From: Acidobacteriaceae bacterium | GTDB lineage: Bacteria; Acidobacteriota; Terriglobia; Terriglobales; Acidobacteriaceae | Direction: 5' to 3' | DNA length: 6,331 nucleotides | Assembly (NCBI GenBank): GCA_003165455.1 | Contig: PLUJ01000043.1 | Span: forward strand, 357-6,687 | Shown: positions 1-4,777 of the stretch, piece after piece | Position numbering within the stretch: the stretch's first letter is position 1 | How the letters are laid out: every line of letters starts with the position of its first letter | Notes under the pieces: model-generated | What the model was told of the DNA's origin: nothing | Seen by the model: only the letters and a program-made list of their open reading frames with translations | Databases searched by the model: none | Made by a program: the position numbers and the translations under genes

Positions 1-30
1 TCCCCTGTGCTAAAGATTTTGCGGTTGATG

Positions 31-453
31 CTACCCCAGCTTCGCGCTCATCGAAATCTTTGCGTTCAGCACTTTCGAGACCGGACATCCCTTCTCCGCC
101 GCTTCCGCATACTTCTGAAACGTGGCGGCATCCGCGCCCGGAACCTTCCCGGTTACATCGATGTGGCTCGATGTAATGGTCCAGCCCGCCTCTTGTTTCT
201 CCATTGTCAGCGTCACATTCGTGCTGATGCTCTCCGGCGTCAAATTCGCCCCGCCCAATTGCGCCGACAACGCCATCGAGAAACACGCCGCATGTGCCGC
301 CGCAATCAACTCCTCCGGATTCGTCCCCGGCCCATTTTCAAATCTCGAAGTAAACGAATATTGCGTATCCTTCAACGCCCCGCCGGGAGCCGAAATCGAT
401 CCCTTTCCATCCTTCAATCCACCGGTCCAAACCGCGCTCGCCTTGCGTTCCAT
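31..453 (-). CDS. osmC: OsmC/Ohr-family peroxiredoxin (organic hydroperoxide reductase)
   Basis: This 140-residue protein is a full-length OsmC-type thiol peroxidase, a cytoplasmic enzyme that reduces organic hydroperoxides with a pair of reactive cysteines. Both family cysteines are visible: Cys57 in AHAACFSMAL, the peroxidatic helix, and Cys123 in EKGCPVSKVL, the resolving cysteine. Arg37 and Glu47/Glu48 lie where the family keeps its activating Arg and Glu. The opening MERKASAVWTGGLKDGKG and the NPEELIAAAHAAC block are typical of OsmC rather than Ohr. The ATG at 453 is chosen because the protein then has the usual family length and GGAG (464-461) sits 7 bases upstream. The frame stays open to 627, but that extension crosses a promoter and has no homology. 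The gene is probably monocistronic, with a promoter at 495-524. Family assignment is secure; the exact substrate is inferred. Confidence 0.95.
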   Translation of the reverse strand: MERKASAVWTGGLKDGKGSISAPGGALKDTQYSFTSRFENGPGTNPEELIAAAHAACFSMALSAQLGGANLTPESISTNVTLTMEKQEAGWTITSSHIDVTGKVPGADAATFQKYAEAAEKGCPVSKVLNAKISMSAKLG

Positions 454-494
454 CGTATTTCTCCAATCCTGATTCGAAATTAAATGTCTTTTAG

Positions 495-524
495 ATTTTA
501 GACGCACACCCTCCGGCTTGTCAG
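495..524 (-). promoter_or_regulatory. Sigma-70-type promoter for osmC
   Basis: Read on the minus strand, CTGACA (524-519) matches the -35 consensus at 5 of 6 bases. TAAAAT (500-495) matches the -10 consensus at 5 of 6. The spacer is 18 bases. Transcription would start near 488 and give a leader of about 35 bases before the ATG at 453. Its place just after the terminator of the upstream gene supports separate transcription of osmC. It is predicted from sequence only. Confidence 0.5.
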
Positions 525-532
525 TCACGCCC

Positions 533-577
533 CAAAACAAAGGGCCTTCTCCGCGATTGTTCCCGCTCGGAAGGCCT
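533..577 (-). terminator. Rho-independent terminator of the secreted repeat-protein gene
   Basis: On the minus strand, GGCCTTC (576-570) pairs perfectly with GAAGGCC (549-543). It is followed by CTTTGTTTTG (541-532), a T-rich run. The stem lies about 40 bases past the stop of the 617-1291 gene and before the osmC promoter, so it fits as the end of that transcript. The loop is fairly long (20 bases), but a CCG/CGG pairing can extend the stem inward. Confidence 0.6.
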
Positions 578-616
578 CGGCCAGTTTCAACCTGTACGAA
601 AGATTTACGCCACAGA

Positions 617-1291
617 TTACACCACAACGACGATCAACGGAATCTGCACGCCCGGATGCGCCAGATCGATCAGCACATACTCCCCATCGATATAGTCGAT
701 GTAGCAATCATCCGTATATGCCCACCCCGCCGGCCACGCATTCCCCAACCCAAACCAGTAGCCGCCATACTGAAATCGCGACTGTCCTTCCACCACCGAG
801 GTCTGCACTCTGAAGGTATGCTGGTGTCCAAAGCTTTGCTGGAATTTTGCCTGGGGAATCTTCTGCCCTTGGCCCGACGCCTGCACCGCATGACCGCCGT
901 TATTATTCTGTGCCGGCCGCGCGGGCGCCATTCCCGGCTTCATCCCCTTCTCGTCTTCCTGTTTTCCGTTCGCCGCCGGCTTCGCATCGTCCTTCTGCGG
1001 CTTCGCGTCCTGAGGACGCGTCTCCGGCTTGGTTTCATTCGACTGCATCGGCTTGGCTTCGTCTTTCGGCTTGGCTTCGTCTTTCGGCTTGGCTTCGTCT
1101 TTCGGTTGTTCCTGTTGCGCTGGCTTCGCGTCGTCGTGCGCATCCTGCGCGCGCAATGTCCCGCTAGTGGTGAGCACCATCCCCAGCAGTCCAGTTCCGA
1201 TCAACCCAGCTCCCATCAACCTAGCTCTCATCAAACCCGCACTTAAGCTTTTAATTCTTACGTCTTGAAGTCGCATCGATCTTCGTGTCAT
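617..1291 (-). CDS. Secreted or periplasmic protein with KDEAKP repeats and a conserved C-terminal domain; function unknown
   Basis: This is a 224-residue exported protein of unknown function. The N-terminus is basic (MTRRSMRLQDVRIK), followed by a hydrophobic stretch at about 26-44 and a likely signal peptidase I site after LRA (46-48), so the signal peptide is long. Residues 50-145 are a low-complexity Lys/Asp/Glu/Pro/Gln linker with three exact KDEAKP copies (64-81). Residues 150-224 form a compact aromatic domain (RFQYGGYWFGLGNAWPAGW, then DDCYIDYIDGEYVLIDL) ending in a run of Val. I have seen this C-terminal pattern in uncharacterised exported proteins of acidobacteria and proteobacteria, from memory and not searched. 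AAGGAG (1301-1296) lies 4 bases before the ATG at 1291, which fixes the start. The layout suggests an export signal, a flexible charged spacer and a folded domain acting in the envelope. It is transcribed divergently from the gene at 1527. Confidence 0.75.
   Translation of the reverse strand: MTRRSMRLQDVRIKSLSAGLMRARLMGAGLIGTGLLGMVLTTSGTLRAQDAHDDAKPAQQEQPKDEAKPKDEAKPKDEAKPMQSNETKPETRPQDAKPQKDDAKPAANGKQEDEKGMKPGMAPARPAQNNNGGHAVQASGQGQKIPQAKFQQSFGHQHTFRVQTSVVEGQSRFQYGGYWFGLGNAWPAGWAYTDDCYIDYIDGEYVLIDLAHPGVQIPLIVVVV
1049..1102 (-). repeat. Three tandem 18-base repeats encoding KDEAKP
   Basis: Three identical 18-base units lie head to tail inside the secreted-protein gene and encode KDEAKP three times in frame. 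The units are identical at the DNA level, synonymous positions included, so the expansion is recent or kept uniform by slippage. Copy number may vary between strains without breaking the frame. Looser relatives (KPETRPQDAKP, KDDAKP) follow at residues 88-105. Confidence 0.9.
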
Positions 1292-1438
1292 AGATCTCCT
1301 TCACGCAAGTCTTCCGCCTTGCCTCCAATTTCGGGCTTCTTTGAGATGCCGTCCATCATCTATCGGATGTTTGTCGTCCGCTCCCACTCCATCTACGGTA
1401 TTCTCCCGACCGCCGCAAGATTTTGCACTTTCCACAGT

Positions 1439-1477
1439 CTCTTGCGCTAAAATGCATCTAACTTTGCATTGCAAGAG
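1439..1477 (+). other. Long hairpin in the divergent spacer, possible 5' leader structure
   Basis: Outer arms CTCTTGC (1439-1445) and GCAAGAG (1471-1477) pair perfectly. The inner arms AATGCA (1451-1456) and TGCATT (1465-1470) stack on them, giving 13 base pairs with one 5-base bulge and an 8-base loop. It lies 50 bases before the start codon at 1527. A second, weaker AAGC/GCTT hairpin followed by a T run (1490-1503) comes after it. It could be an RNA leader element or a protein-binding site; the sequence alone does not decide. The rest of the 1292-1526 spacer shows only a TAAAAT (1448-1453) without a convincing -35 box. Confidence 0.5.
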
Positions 1478-1526
1478 CGGTTCTTTCGCAAGCGTCGCTT
1501 TTTGGCCTTCCCCCAGGAGGTAGTAG

Positions 1527-1955
1527 ATGTATCGGCCTTATTCCAGTTCCTTGGCGGACTCGCGTCCGTTCATGGACGTCCAGTCCCTTATCCGCAATCA
1601 ATCACAGGATTTCGTCACCGCCTTTAATACCGGAAACTACGATCACGCCGCCGTCGTCTTCGCTCCTGACGGCGCATTCATGGCCCCGCATCATGAACCC
1701 GCCTACGGTCCTAAATCCATCGAACATATTCTTCGCCAGTTCGGAGACGGCGGCTACCAGGATCTTCGCCTCGAAACCATCCGCGTCGAATCGTCCGGCG
1801 ACATGGCCATGGAAATCGGACGCTACTCCGTCGGCATCCATCAATCCGACGGAACCGTCACCGCCGACCGTGGCAAATACGTTCGGGCCTGGCGGCGCCT
1901 CGGAGCCTGGCTCATCCTCGCCGACTGCTGGAGCACGAATTTGCCGGCTCATTAG
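1527..1955 (+). CDS. SnoaL-like / DUF4440 (NTF2-fold) protein
   Basis: This 142-residue protein has the layout of a small NTF2-fold SnoaL/DUF4440 domain. An N-terminal helix (about 18-36, DFVTAFNTGNYDHAAVVF) is followed by the FAPDGAFMAP strand (45-53), the GPKSIEHIL helix (61-69), and strands ending in GKYVRAWRRLGAWLILADCWSTNLP (116-140). The closing Gly-x-Trp followed by Asp and Trp is characteristic of this group. Members are cytoplasmic or exported and mostly of unknown role; some are cyclases or isomerases acting on small ligands. No signal peptide is visible, and no reaction can be assigned. AGGAGG (1515-1520) stands 6 bases before the ATG at 1527, which supports that start over the in-frame ATG at 1572. 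The last 44 bases overlap the end of the oppositely oriented gene at 1912-2535. Confidence 0.8.
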   Translation: MYRPYSSSLADSRPFMDVQSLIRNQSQDFVTAFNTGNYDHAAVVFAPDGAFMAPHHEPAYGPKSIEHILRQFGDGGYQDLRLETIRVESSGDMAMEIGRYSVGIHQSDGTVTADRGKYVRAWRRLGAWLILADCWSTNLPAH

Positions 1956-2535
1956 ACGACTCCGTCATTTCGAGCCTAGCAAGACCATCCGCGTCATCGG
2001 ATGATCCTTCAAAGTCGAGGAATCCCAATCCTCGCTCCACTCTCCCCCATCCCAGCGCCACCGGGTCGCAACACGCCTGAATCGTCAACCCATCGCCCCA
2101 CAACAAATCCCACGCCTCGCGATACCCCCGGTACTTGCCGCGCTTGCTCTCCGGCGAAAAATGCAGCGTAGAATTCGTCCTCCCCACCACCTCAAACGGA
2201 ATGATGTACCAGTCATCCACCGGGATCAGCAGGATCGCGAAAAAATCCACCGTCCCCGGCCTGTACTTCTTCCGCTGCGTCATCACATTCAGGCTGTAGC
2301 ACTCCCCCCGCCGCTTGAACAGAGTCGACTTCACCTGCACCCGCAGCACCCGCCCATCACGGTTCGGACCCGAATTCTCCGCTCCCACGTCATAGCTCGC
2401 CGAATCTCCAAACGGCTTCGACACCTTCATCCCCTGCCCCGCCGCCATCATCATGAAATAAAGCTCCGCCCACTCCCCCCGCTCCTTGCACCCCGGCAAC
2501 CGCCCTCCAGCTAACCGATCCTTCTTCTGCCACAT
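1912..2535 (-). CDS. PD-(D/E)XK endonuclease-like protein (PDDEXK_5-like)
   Basis: This 207-residue protein resembles the small PD-(D/E)XK endonuclease family (Pfam PDDEXK_5, related to group I intron endonucleases). The likely catalytic set is visible: Glu21/Glu24 in GEWAEL, Asp49 in SYDVGAE and the Q-x-K motif Gln67-Lys69 in RVQVKS. A VDFFAILLIPVDDWYIIP core (96-113) and a YREAWDLL helix (138-145) follow, both in family order. The frame is open to 2607, but residues before the ATG at 2535 would come from repeat DNA, so I start there; no strong ribosome site is present. The last 35 or so residues (SSDDADGLARLEMTESS...) read through repeat-like sequence and the end of the neighbouring gene, so the natural C-terminus may have been replaced. 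These stand-alone proteins are usually orphans of unknown target. Nuclease activity is inferred, not shown. Confidence 0.75.
   Translation of the reverse strand: MWQKKDRLAGGRLPGCKERGEWAELYFMMMAAGQGMKVSKPFGDSASYDVGAENSGPNRDGRVLRVQVKSTLFKRRGECYSLNVMTQRKKYRPGTVDFFAILLIPVDDWYIIPFEVVGRTNSTLHFSPESKRGKYRGYREAWDLLWGDGLTIQACCDPVALGWGRVERGLGFLDFEGSSDDADGLARLEMTESSNEPANSCSSSRRG
1963..2026 (+). repeat. Split or degenerate copy of the tgtcattccgag...gaggaatc dispersed repeat
   Basis: CGTCATTTCGAGCC (1963-1976) and GAGGAATCCC (2017-2026) match the two ends of the dispersed repeat seen complete at 2660-2685. Here the ends are about 40 bases apart instead of adjacent. The copy lies in the same orientation as the array at 2557-2686, so the endonuclease gene sits between two direct copies. 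The match is by eye and imperfect. Confidence 0.45.
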
Positions 2536-2556
2536 CTGTCTACACCCCCATTCTGT

Positions 2557-2686
2557 TGTCATTCCGAGCATCCTTCTGTCATTCCGAGCCCACTCACTTT
2601 TTGTCATTCCGACCCTCTTTTGTCATTCCGAGCATTCTGCTGTCATTCCGACCCTCTTTTGTCATCCCGAGCGAAGCGAGGAATCC
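2557..2686 (+). repeat. Array of six copies of a short dispersed repeat (tgtcattccgag)
   Basis: The motif TGTCATTCCGA(G) begins at 2557, 2577, 2602, 2621, 2641 and 2660 (the last with TCATCCCGAG). Spacing is 19-20 bases, with one of 25. Only the last copy is complete, continuing through GCGAAGCGAGGAATC to 2685; the other five carry just the left half and then short pyrimidine-rich filler. The full element resembles very abundant intergenic repeats of acidobacteria and several other phyla. Intervals are too short and too alike for CRISPR spacers. Confidence 0.85.
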
Positions 2687-2723
2687 GCTTTCCCGTCCCC
2701 ACTTCGTCCGTCTCCGCTTCCAA

Positions 2724-2755
2724 TAAAAAATCGCGACCTCATAAAGGCCGCGATT
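2724..2755 (-). terminator. Strong Rho-independent terminator, minus strand
   Basis: On the minus strand, AATCGCG (2755-2749) pairs with CGCGATT (2735-2729), and after one mismatch two further C-G pairs extend the stem around a 7-base loop. The stem runs directly into TTTTTTATTG. This is a textbook terminator, yet no protein gene on the minus strand lies to its right for many hundreds of bases. It may therefore end a small RNA or be the relic of a lost gene. Confidence 0.7.
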
Positions 2756-2960
2756 CAATGATTCCTGATGTCTTTATTCCCGGAGCAAAAGCAATTCCAG
2801 AGCAAACGTCCCGCAATATTTAATTTTTTTCTCTATAACTTAATTATACCGATCCGCACACCCCCAACCCGACACATTCCCCAACTTTGTTTCTCGCTTC
2901 CTTTCATGATGATAGCCAGAAATGTATCGTGTCGCCCCCTTGACAGATTTTTCCTGCGGA
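2756..2960. other. Gene-poor AT-rich spacer
   Basis: No convincing protein gene lies here on either strand. The stretch 2815-2850 is notably AT-rich compared with its surroundings. On the minus strand it includes a perfect TATAAT (2848-2843) without a recognisable -35 box. The 66-codon frame on the plus strand at 2768-2968 has no ribosome site and no family-like features. Confidence 0.6.
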
Positions 2961-2971
2961 AGTTTTGAAAG

Positions 2972-2991
2972 GGCGCGACTTCAGTCGCGCC
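2972..2991. repeat. Perfect hairpin repeat, GGCGCGACT / AGTCGCGCC
   Basis: Nine-base arms (2972-2980 and 2983-2991) are perfectly complementary around TC; as RNA this would be eight pairs and a four-base loop. It is the first of four hairpins within 130 bases and resembles dispersed palindromes of acidobacterial genomes. There is no T run on either side that would make it a terminator. Confidence 0.8.
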
Positions 2992-3017
2992 GCAAATTCC
3001 CTACGAAACGGAACACA

Positions 3018-3030
3018 GTCGCGTAGCGAC
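3018..3030. repeat. Hairpin repeat with GTA loop, GTCGC-GTA-GCGAC
   Basis: Five-base arms flank a GTA loop, inside the conserved frame AGTC.CGTAG.GACG.CAGA. It is the partner of the copy at 3089-3101, from which it differs by a compensatory pair change in the stem. Confidence 0.75.
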
Positions 3031-3042
3031 GACAGACAATAG

Positions 3043-3062
3043 CCCCGGACGTAAGTCCGGGG
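3043..3062. repeat. Perfect hairpin repeat, CCCCGGAC-GTAA-GTCCGGGG
   Basis: Two eight-base arms are perfectly complementary around a GTAA tetraloop. It is a dispersed-type palindrome lying between the two GTA-loop hairpins. Confidence 0.85.
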
Positions 3063-3088
3063 TGGACCCCCCAAAAAATGGAAACCGA

Positions 3089-3101
3089 GTCCCGTAGGGA
3101 C
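3089..3101. repeat. Hairpin repeat with GTA loop, GTCCC-GTA-GGGAC
   Basis: This is the second copy of the 3018-3030 element: same loop, same flanks (GGAAACCGAGTC before it, GGCAGA after it). One C:G pair has replaced the G:C pair of the other copy. The remnant of the restriction gene begins about 20 bases further on. Confidence 0.8.
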
Positions 3102-3124
3102 GGCAGAAGAGTCGGCTAGAATGA

Positions 3125-3445
3125 CCGGATAAAACTGATCGGCTTTTCCACGGGGACTACGAACCATACAAATCTATTGCCCAAAAAAACAAAGGACGCA
3201 AATGGGACCAGCCGATTTACGTGGGAGAGGCTGCCCGTAAGGGAGGGAGAAAGGGCGGTGTCTTGGCGGTAGGGCCAGCAGGAAAAGTGCTGCTCAGCAG
3301 ATTGAAGAATCATGTCGATTCGATTCGCGGAACGAAGAATCTCAAGGTCGAAGATTTTTTCTGCCGCTACCTCGTTTTGAAGGACTTCTTCATTCCGCTT
3401 TGCGAATCGCTCTTGGTCGACCGATACGCTCCCATCCGGCCATAG
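3125..3445 (+). pseudogene. Remnant of an Eco29kI-like GIY-YIG type II restriction endonuclease
   Basis: Read in frame from the codon after the TGA at 3122, this stretch encodes HGDYEPYKSIAQKN, WDQPIYVGEAARKGGRKGG, LLSRLKNHVDSI, EDFFCRYLVLKDFFIPLCESLLVDRYAP. That order of motifs is that of Eco29kI-type endonucleases, which cut DNA with a GIY-YIG domain. The second Tyr (IYVG), the Arg and His of SRLKNH, and the Glu of CESLL are kept. The start of the domain carrying the first GIY Tyr is missing, no ATG is in frame, and the only start codon is a GTG at 3221 inside the motif. At RYAPIRP the expected P-x-W-N with the catalytic Asn is gone and a stop follows; IDGFADPSG, resembling the conserved DGFG block, appears in another frame from 3442. 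I judge it inactive. The usual partner cytosine methyltransferase is absent from the window. Confidence 0.75.
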
Positions 3446-3470
3446 ACGGTTTTGCCGACCCCTCGGGACT

Positions 3471-3476
3471 TATAAT
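3471..3476 (+). promoter_or_regulatory. Candidate -10 box for the Mrr-type gene
   Basis: A perfect TATAAT lies 30 bases before the ATG at 3506, which would give a leader of about 23 bases. The best -35-like bases (TTTTGC at 3450-3455) stand only 15 bases away, so the promoter is uncertain. Confidence 0.3.
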
Positions 3477-3505
3477 GCTCAGGCCTGCGCAAGACGGCTG
3501 CCCTC

Positions 3506-4507
3506 ATGATTGAAGCGTTGGAGGTCGGACACCTTTATTCGAACGAGGAAATATTTAGATCCCTCAAGGTCGGAAATGCCGGCGGTATTCGATTGTCCCT
3601 CGTGGACAAGGCTGTTCTGAGGGCAGTTGTCATGACTTCCGAGCAAAACTTCCACGGCGCTCGTGAGAATCCCTACCACGACAGGCTGGAAGGCGGCGTC
3701 CTGACATACACGGCGGCAGGAAAGCTCGGCCAGCAGACGCTCGCTGGCATGAATAGTCGATTGATCGAGCAAAAGACATTCAACTTTCCGATACACGCAT
3801 TTTCCTTGACCGCCAGCAGGCGGGACAAATCCGTTGGGCCTAACCACTGGAAATACCTCGGTCTTCTCGAATATCTTCGTCACTACCCGGACACGCAACT
3901 CGATGCAGAAGGCAAGGTCCGTAAGGTCTGGCTTTTCGAATTCAAGATCCACGACGAACAGGGACCAGTGCCACTGGCGAGCGAGGCCGCGATTTCGAGC
4001 CAAGTGCTCACGGCGTCAAGACTTCAGGCGTCCAACAATGCCGATGACGACGAAATCGTCGACGAGGGCGACCGCCCAGAGACTCAGAACTTCGAGAGGA
4101 TCGAGCACGTCCGAGGCAAGCTGCTAGCGATGGATCCTAGGGGGTTCGAGTTTTTCATCAAAAACCTGCTCGTGCATTGCGGGTTTTCCGACGTCTGTGT
4201 GACGAGATTCAGCGCCGACGGAGGCGTCGATGTGAATGCCAGAACCGGGGGACGCATCTGGATTTTCGAAAATACCCTAGTTCAGGTACAAGCGAAACGC
4301 TGGTTACATTCAGTAGGACGCAAGGAAGTCGCCGAACTGCGCGGAAGCCTGCAGCCGTTCGCGAAGGGCGCCGTGGTCACGACCAGCCACTTCTCAAAGG
4401 CCGCCATCAATGAGGCAAGCGAGGAAGGTAAAAATCCGATTGCGCTCGTCGACGGCTTTAGGCTTTCAAAGGTCGTACTCGACGAAAACTTTCACATAGC
4501 GCCGTAA
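3506..4507 (+). CDS. Mrr-type (type IV-like) restriction endonuclease with an N-terminal probable modified-base reader domain
   Basis: This 333-residue protein has two domains. The C-terminal part (about 203-325) is an Mrr catalytic domain: DPRGFEFFIKNLL (210-222), GGVDVNA with Asp242, VQAKRW with Gln262-x-Lys264, and KGAVVTTSHFSKAA (287-300). This is the PD-(D/E)XK nuclease core of enzymes that cut modified DNA. The N-terminal part (about 5-150) contains YSNEEIFRSLKVGNAGGIR, ENPYHDRLEGGVLTYTAAG, SRRDKS and LLEYLRHYPD. It is a conserved domain of restriction proteins that may be SRA-like (as in ScoMcrA-type enzymes), hence a reader of modified bases; that is inference. A charged linker (175-195, DDDEIVDEGD) joins them. 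The ATG at 3506 keeps the full N-terminal motif, although no clear ribosome site precedes it. The gene lies 60 bases after the broken restriction gene, suggesting a shared defence locus. Confidence 0.85.
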   Translation: MIEALEVGHLYSNEEIFRSLKVGNAGGIRLSLVDKAVLRAVVMTSEQNFHGARENPYHDRLEGGVLTYTAAGKLGQQTLAGMNSRLIEQKTFNFPIHAFSLTASRRDKSVGPNHWKYLGLLEYLRHYPDTQLDAEGKVRKVWLFEFKIHDEQGPVPLASEAAISSQVLTASRLQASNNADDDEIVDEGDRPETQNFERIEHVRGKLLAMDPRGFEFFIKNLLVHCGFSDVCVTRFSADGGVDVNARTGGRIWIFENTLVQVQAKRWLHSVGRKEVAELRGSLQPFAKGAVVTTSHFSKAAINEASEEGKNPIALVDGFRLSKVVLDENFHIAP

Positions 4508-4531
4508 ATCCAGCCACCGTCCGAGGCGCGG

Positions 4532-4777
4532 CTATTCATCCGGAGCCAATTCGTCATCGCCAAACTCCTCGTCTTCGACCTCGAAGACTCTCGACGTCAC
4601 GCCCACTGAGTTCGCCGCTTGCTCCTCAACCGTCATGCCCAAGAATTTGAGCCGTGCCTGTCTCGCAGCCTCCGACCCGCCGTCGGCTGTAGAGGCCGTT
4701 ACCTCAATGTCGTACTCCTGAGTTTCTCGAACTCGGACAATGATCGCGACAGCCGCATCTGTTCCCGTCACCGCCAT
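4532..4777 (-). CDS. Small acidic protein, DpnD/PcfM-like pattern; last gene of the nrdJ-linked cluster
   Basis: This 81-residue protein is of unknown function. Its pattern, VRVRETQEYDIEVTAS (14-29), an Ala/Glu-rich helix (35-46), then SRVFEVEDEEFG (62-73), resembles the small DpnD/PcfM-like family (a short strand with ETxxxxxxV, a helix and an acidic end with D-E-F). This is a weak pattern match made by eye. The C-terminus is very acidic (EVEDEEFGDDELAPDE) and there is no signal peptide or membrane segment, so it is probably cytoplasmic. Its ATG overlaps the end of the preceding gene by 10 bases (ATGGCGGTGA), which suggests coupled translation. It ends 24 bases from the stop of the convergent Mrr-type gene. 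Confidence 0.65.
   Translation of the reverse strand: MAVTGTDAAVAIIVRVRETQEYDIEVTASTADGGSEAARQARLKFLGMTVEEQAANSVGVTSRVFEVEDEEFGDDELAPDE

Noticed and set aside
7..483. 158-codon plus-strand frame
   Set aside because: It is antisense to the well-supported osmC gene and has no protein-like pattern.
518..1246. Long plus-strand frame with RLGFVF repeats
   Set aside because: It is the antisense image of the KDEAKP-repeat gene. The minus-strand gene has a ribosome site, a signal peptide and a terminator; this frame has none of them.
2536..2607. N-terminal extension of the PD-(D/E)XK protein
   Set aside because: The extra 24 residues are encoded by the repeat array and do not look like the family; the ATG at 2535 is the better start.
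2557..2686. CRISPR-like array
   Set aside because: The unit is about 12 bases with only 7-13 bases between copies, the filler is repetitive, and there are no cas genes. It is a dispersed-repeat array.
2904..3167. 87-codon minus-strand frame
   Set aside because: It runs through the four hairpin repeats. Such frames arise wherever these repeats occur, and it has no ribosome site or domain pattern.
4499..4529. Bidirectional terminator between the convergent Mrr-type and small acidic-protein genes
   Set aside because: GCGCC/GGCGC can pair around a 21-base loop, but the stem has only five pairs and no T run follows on either strand.
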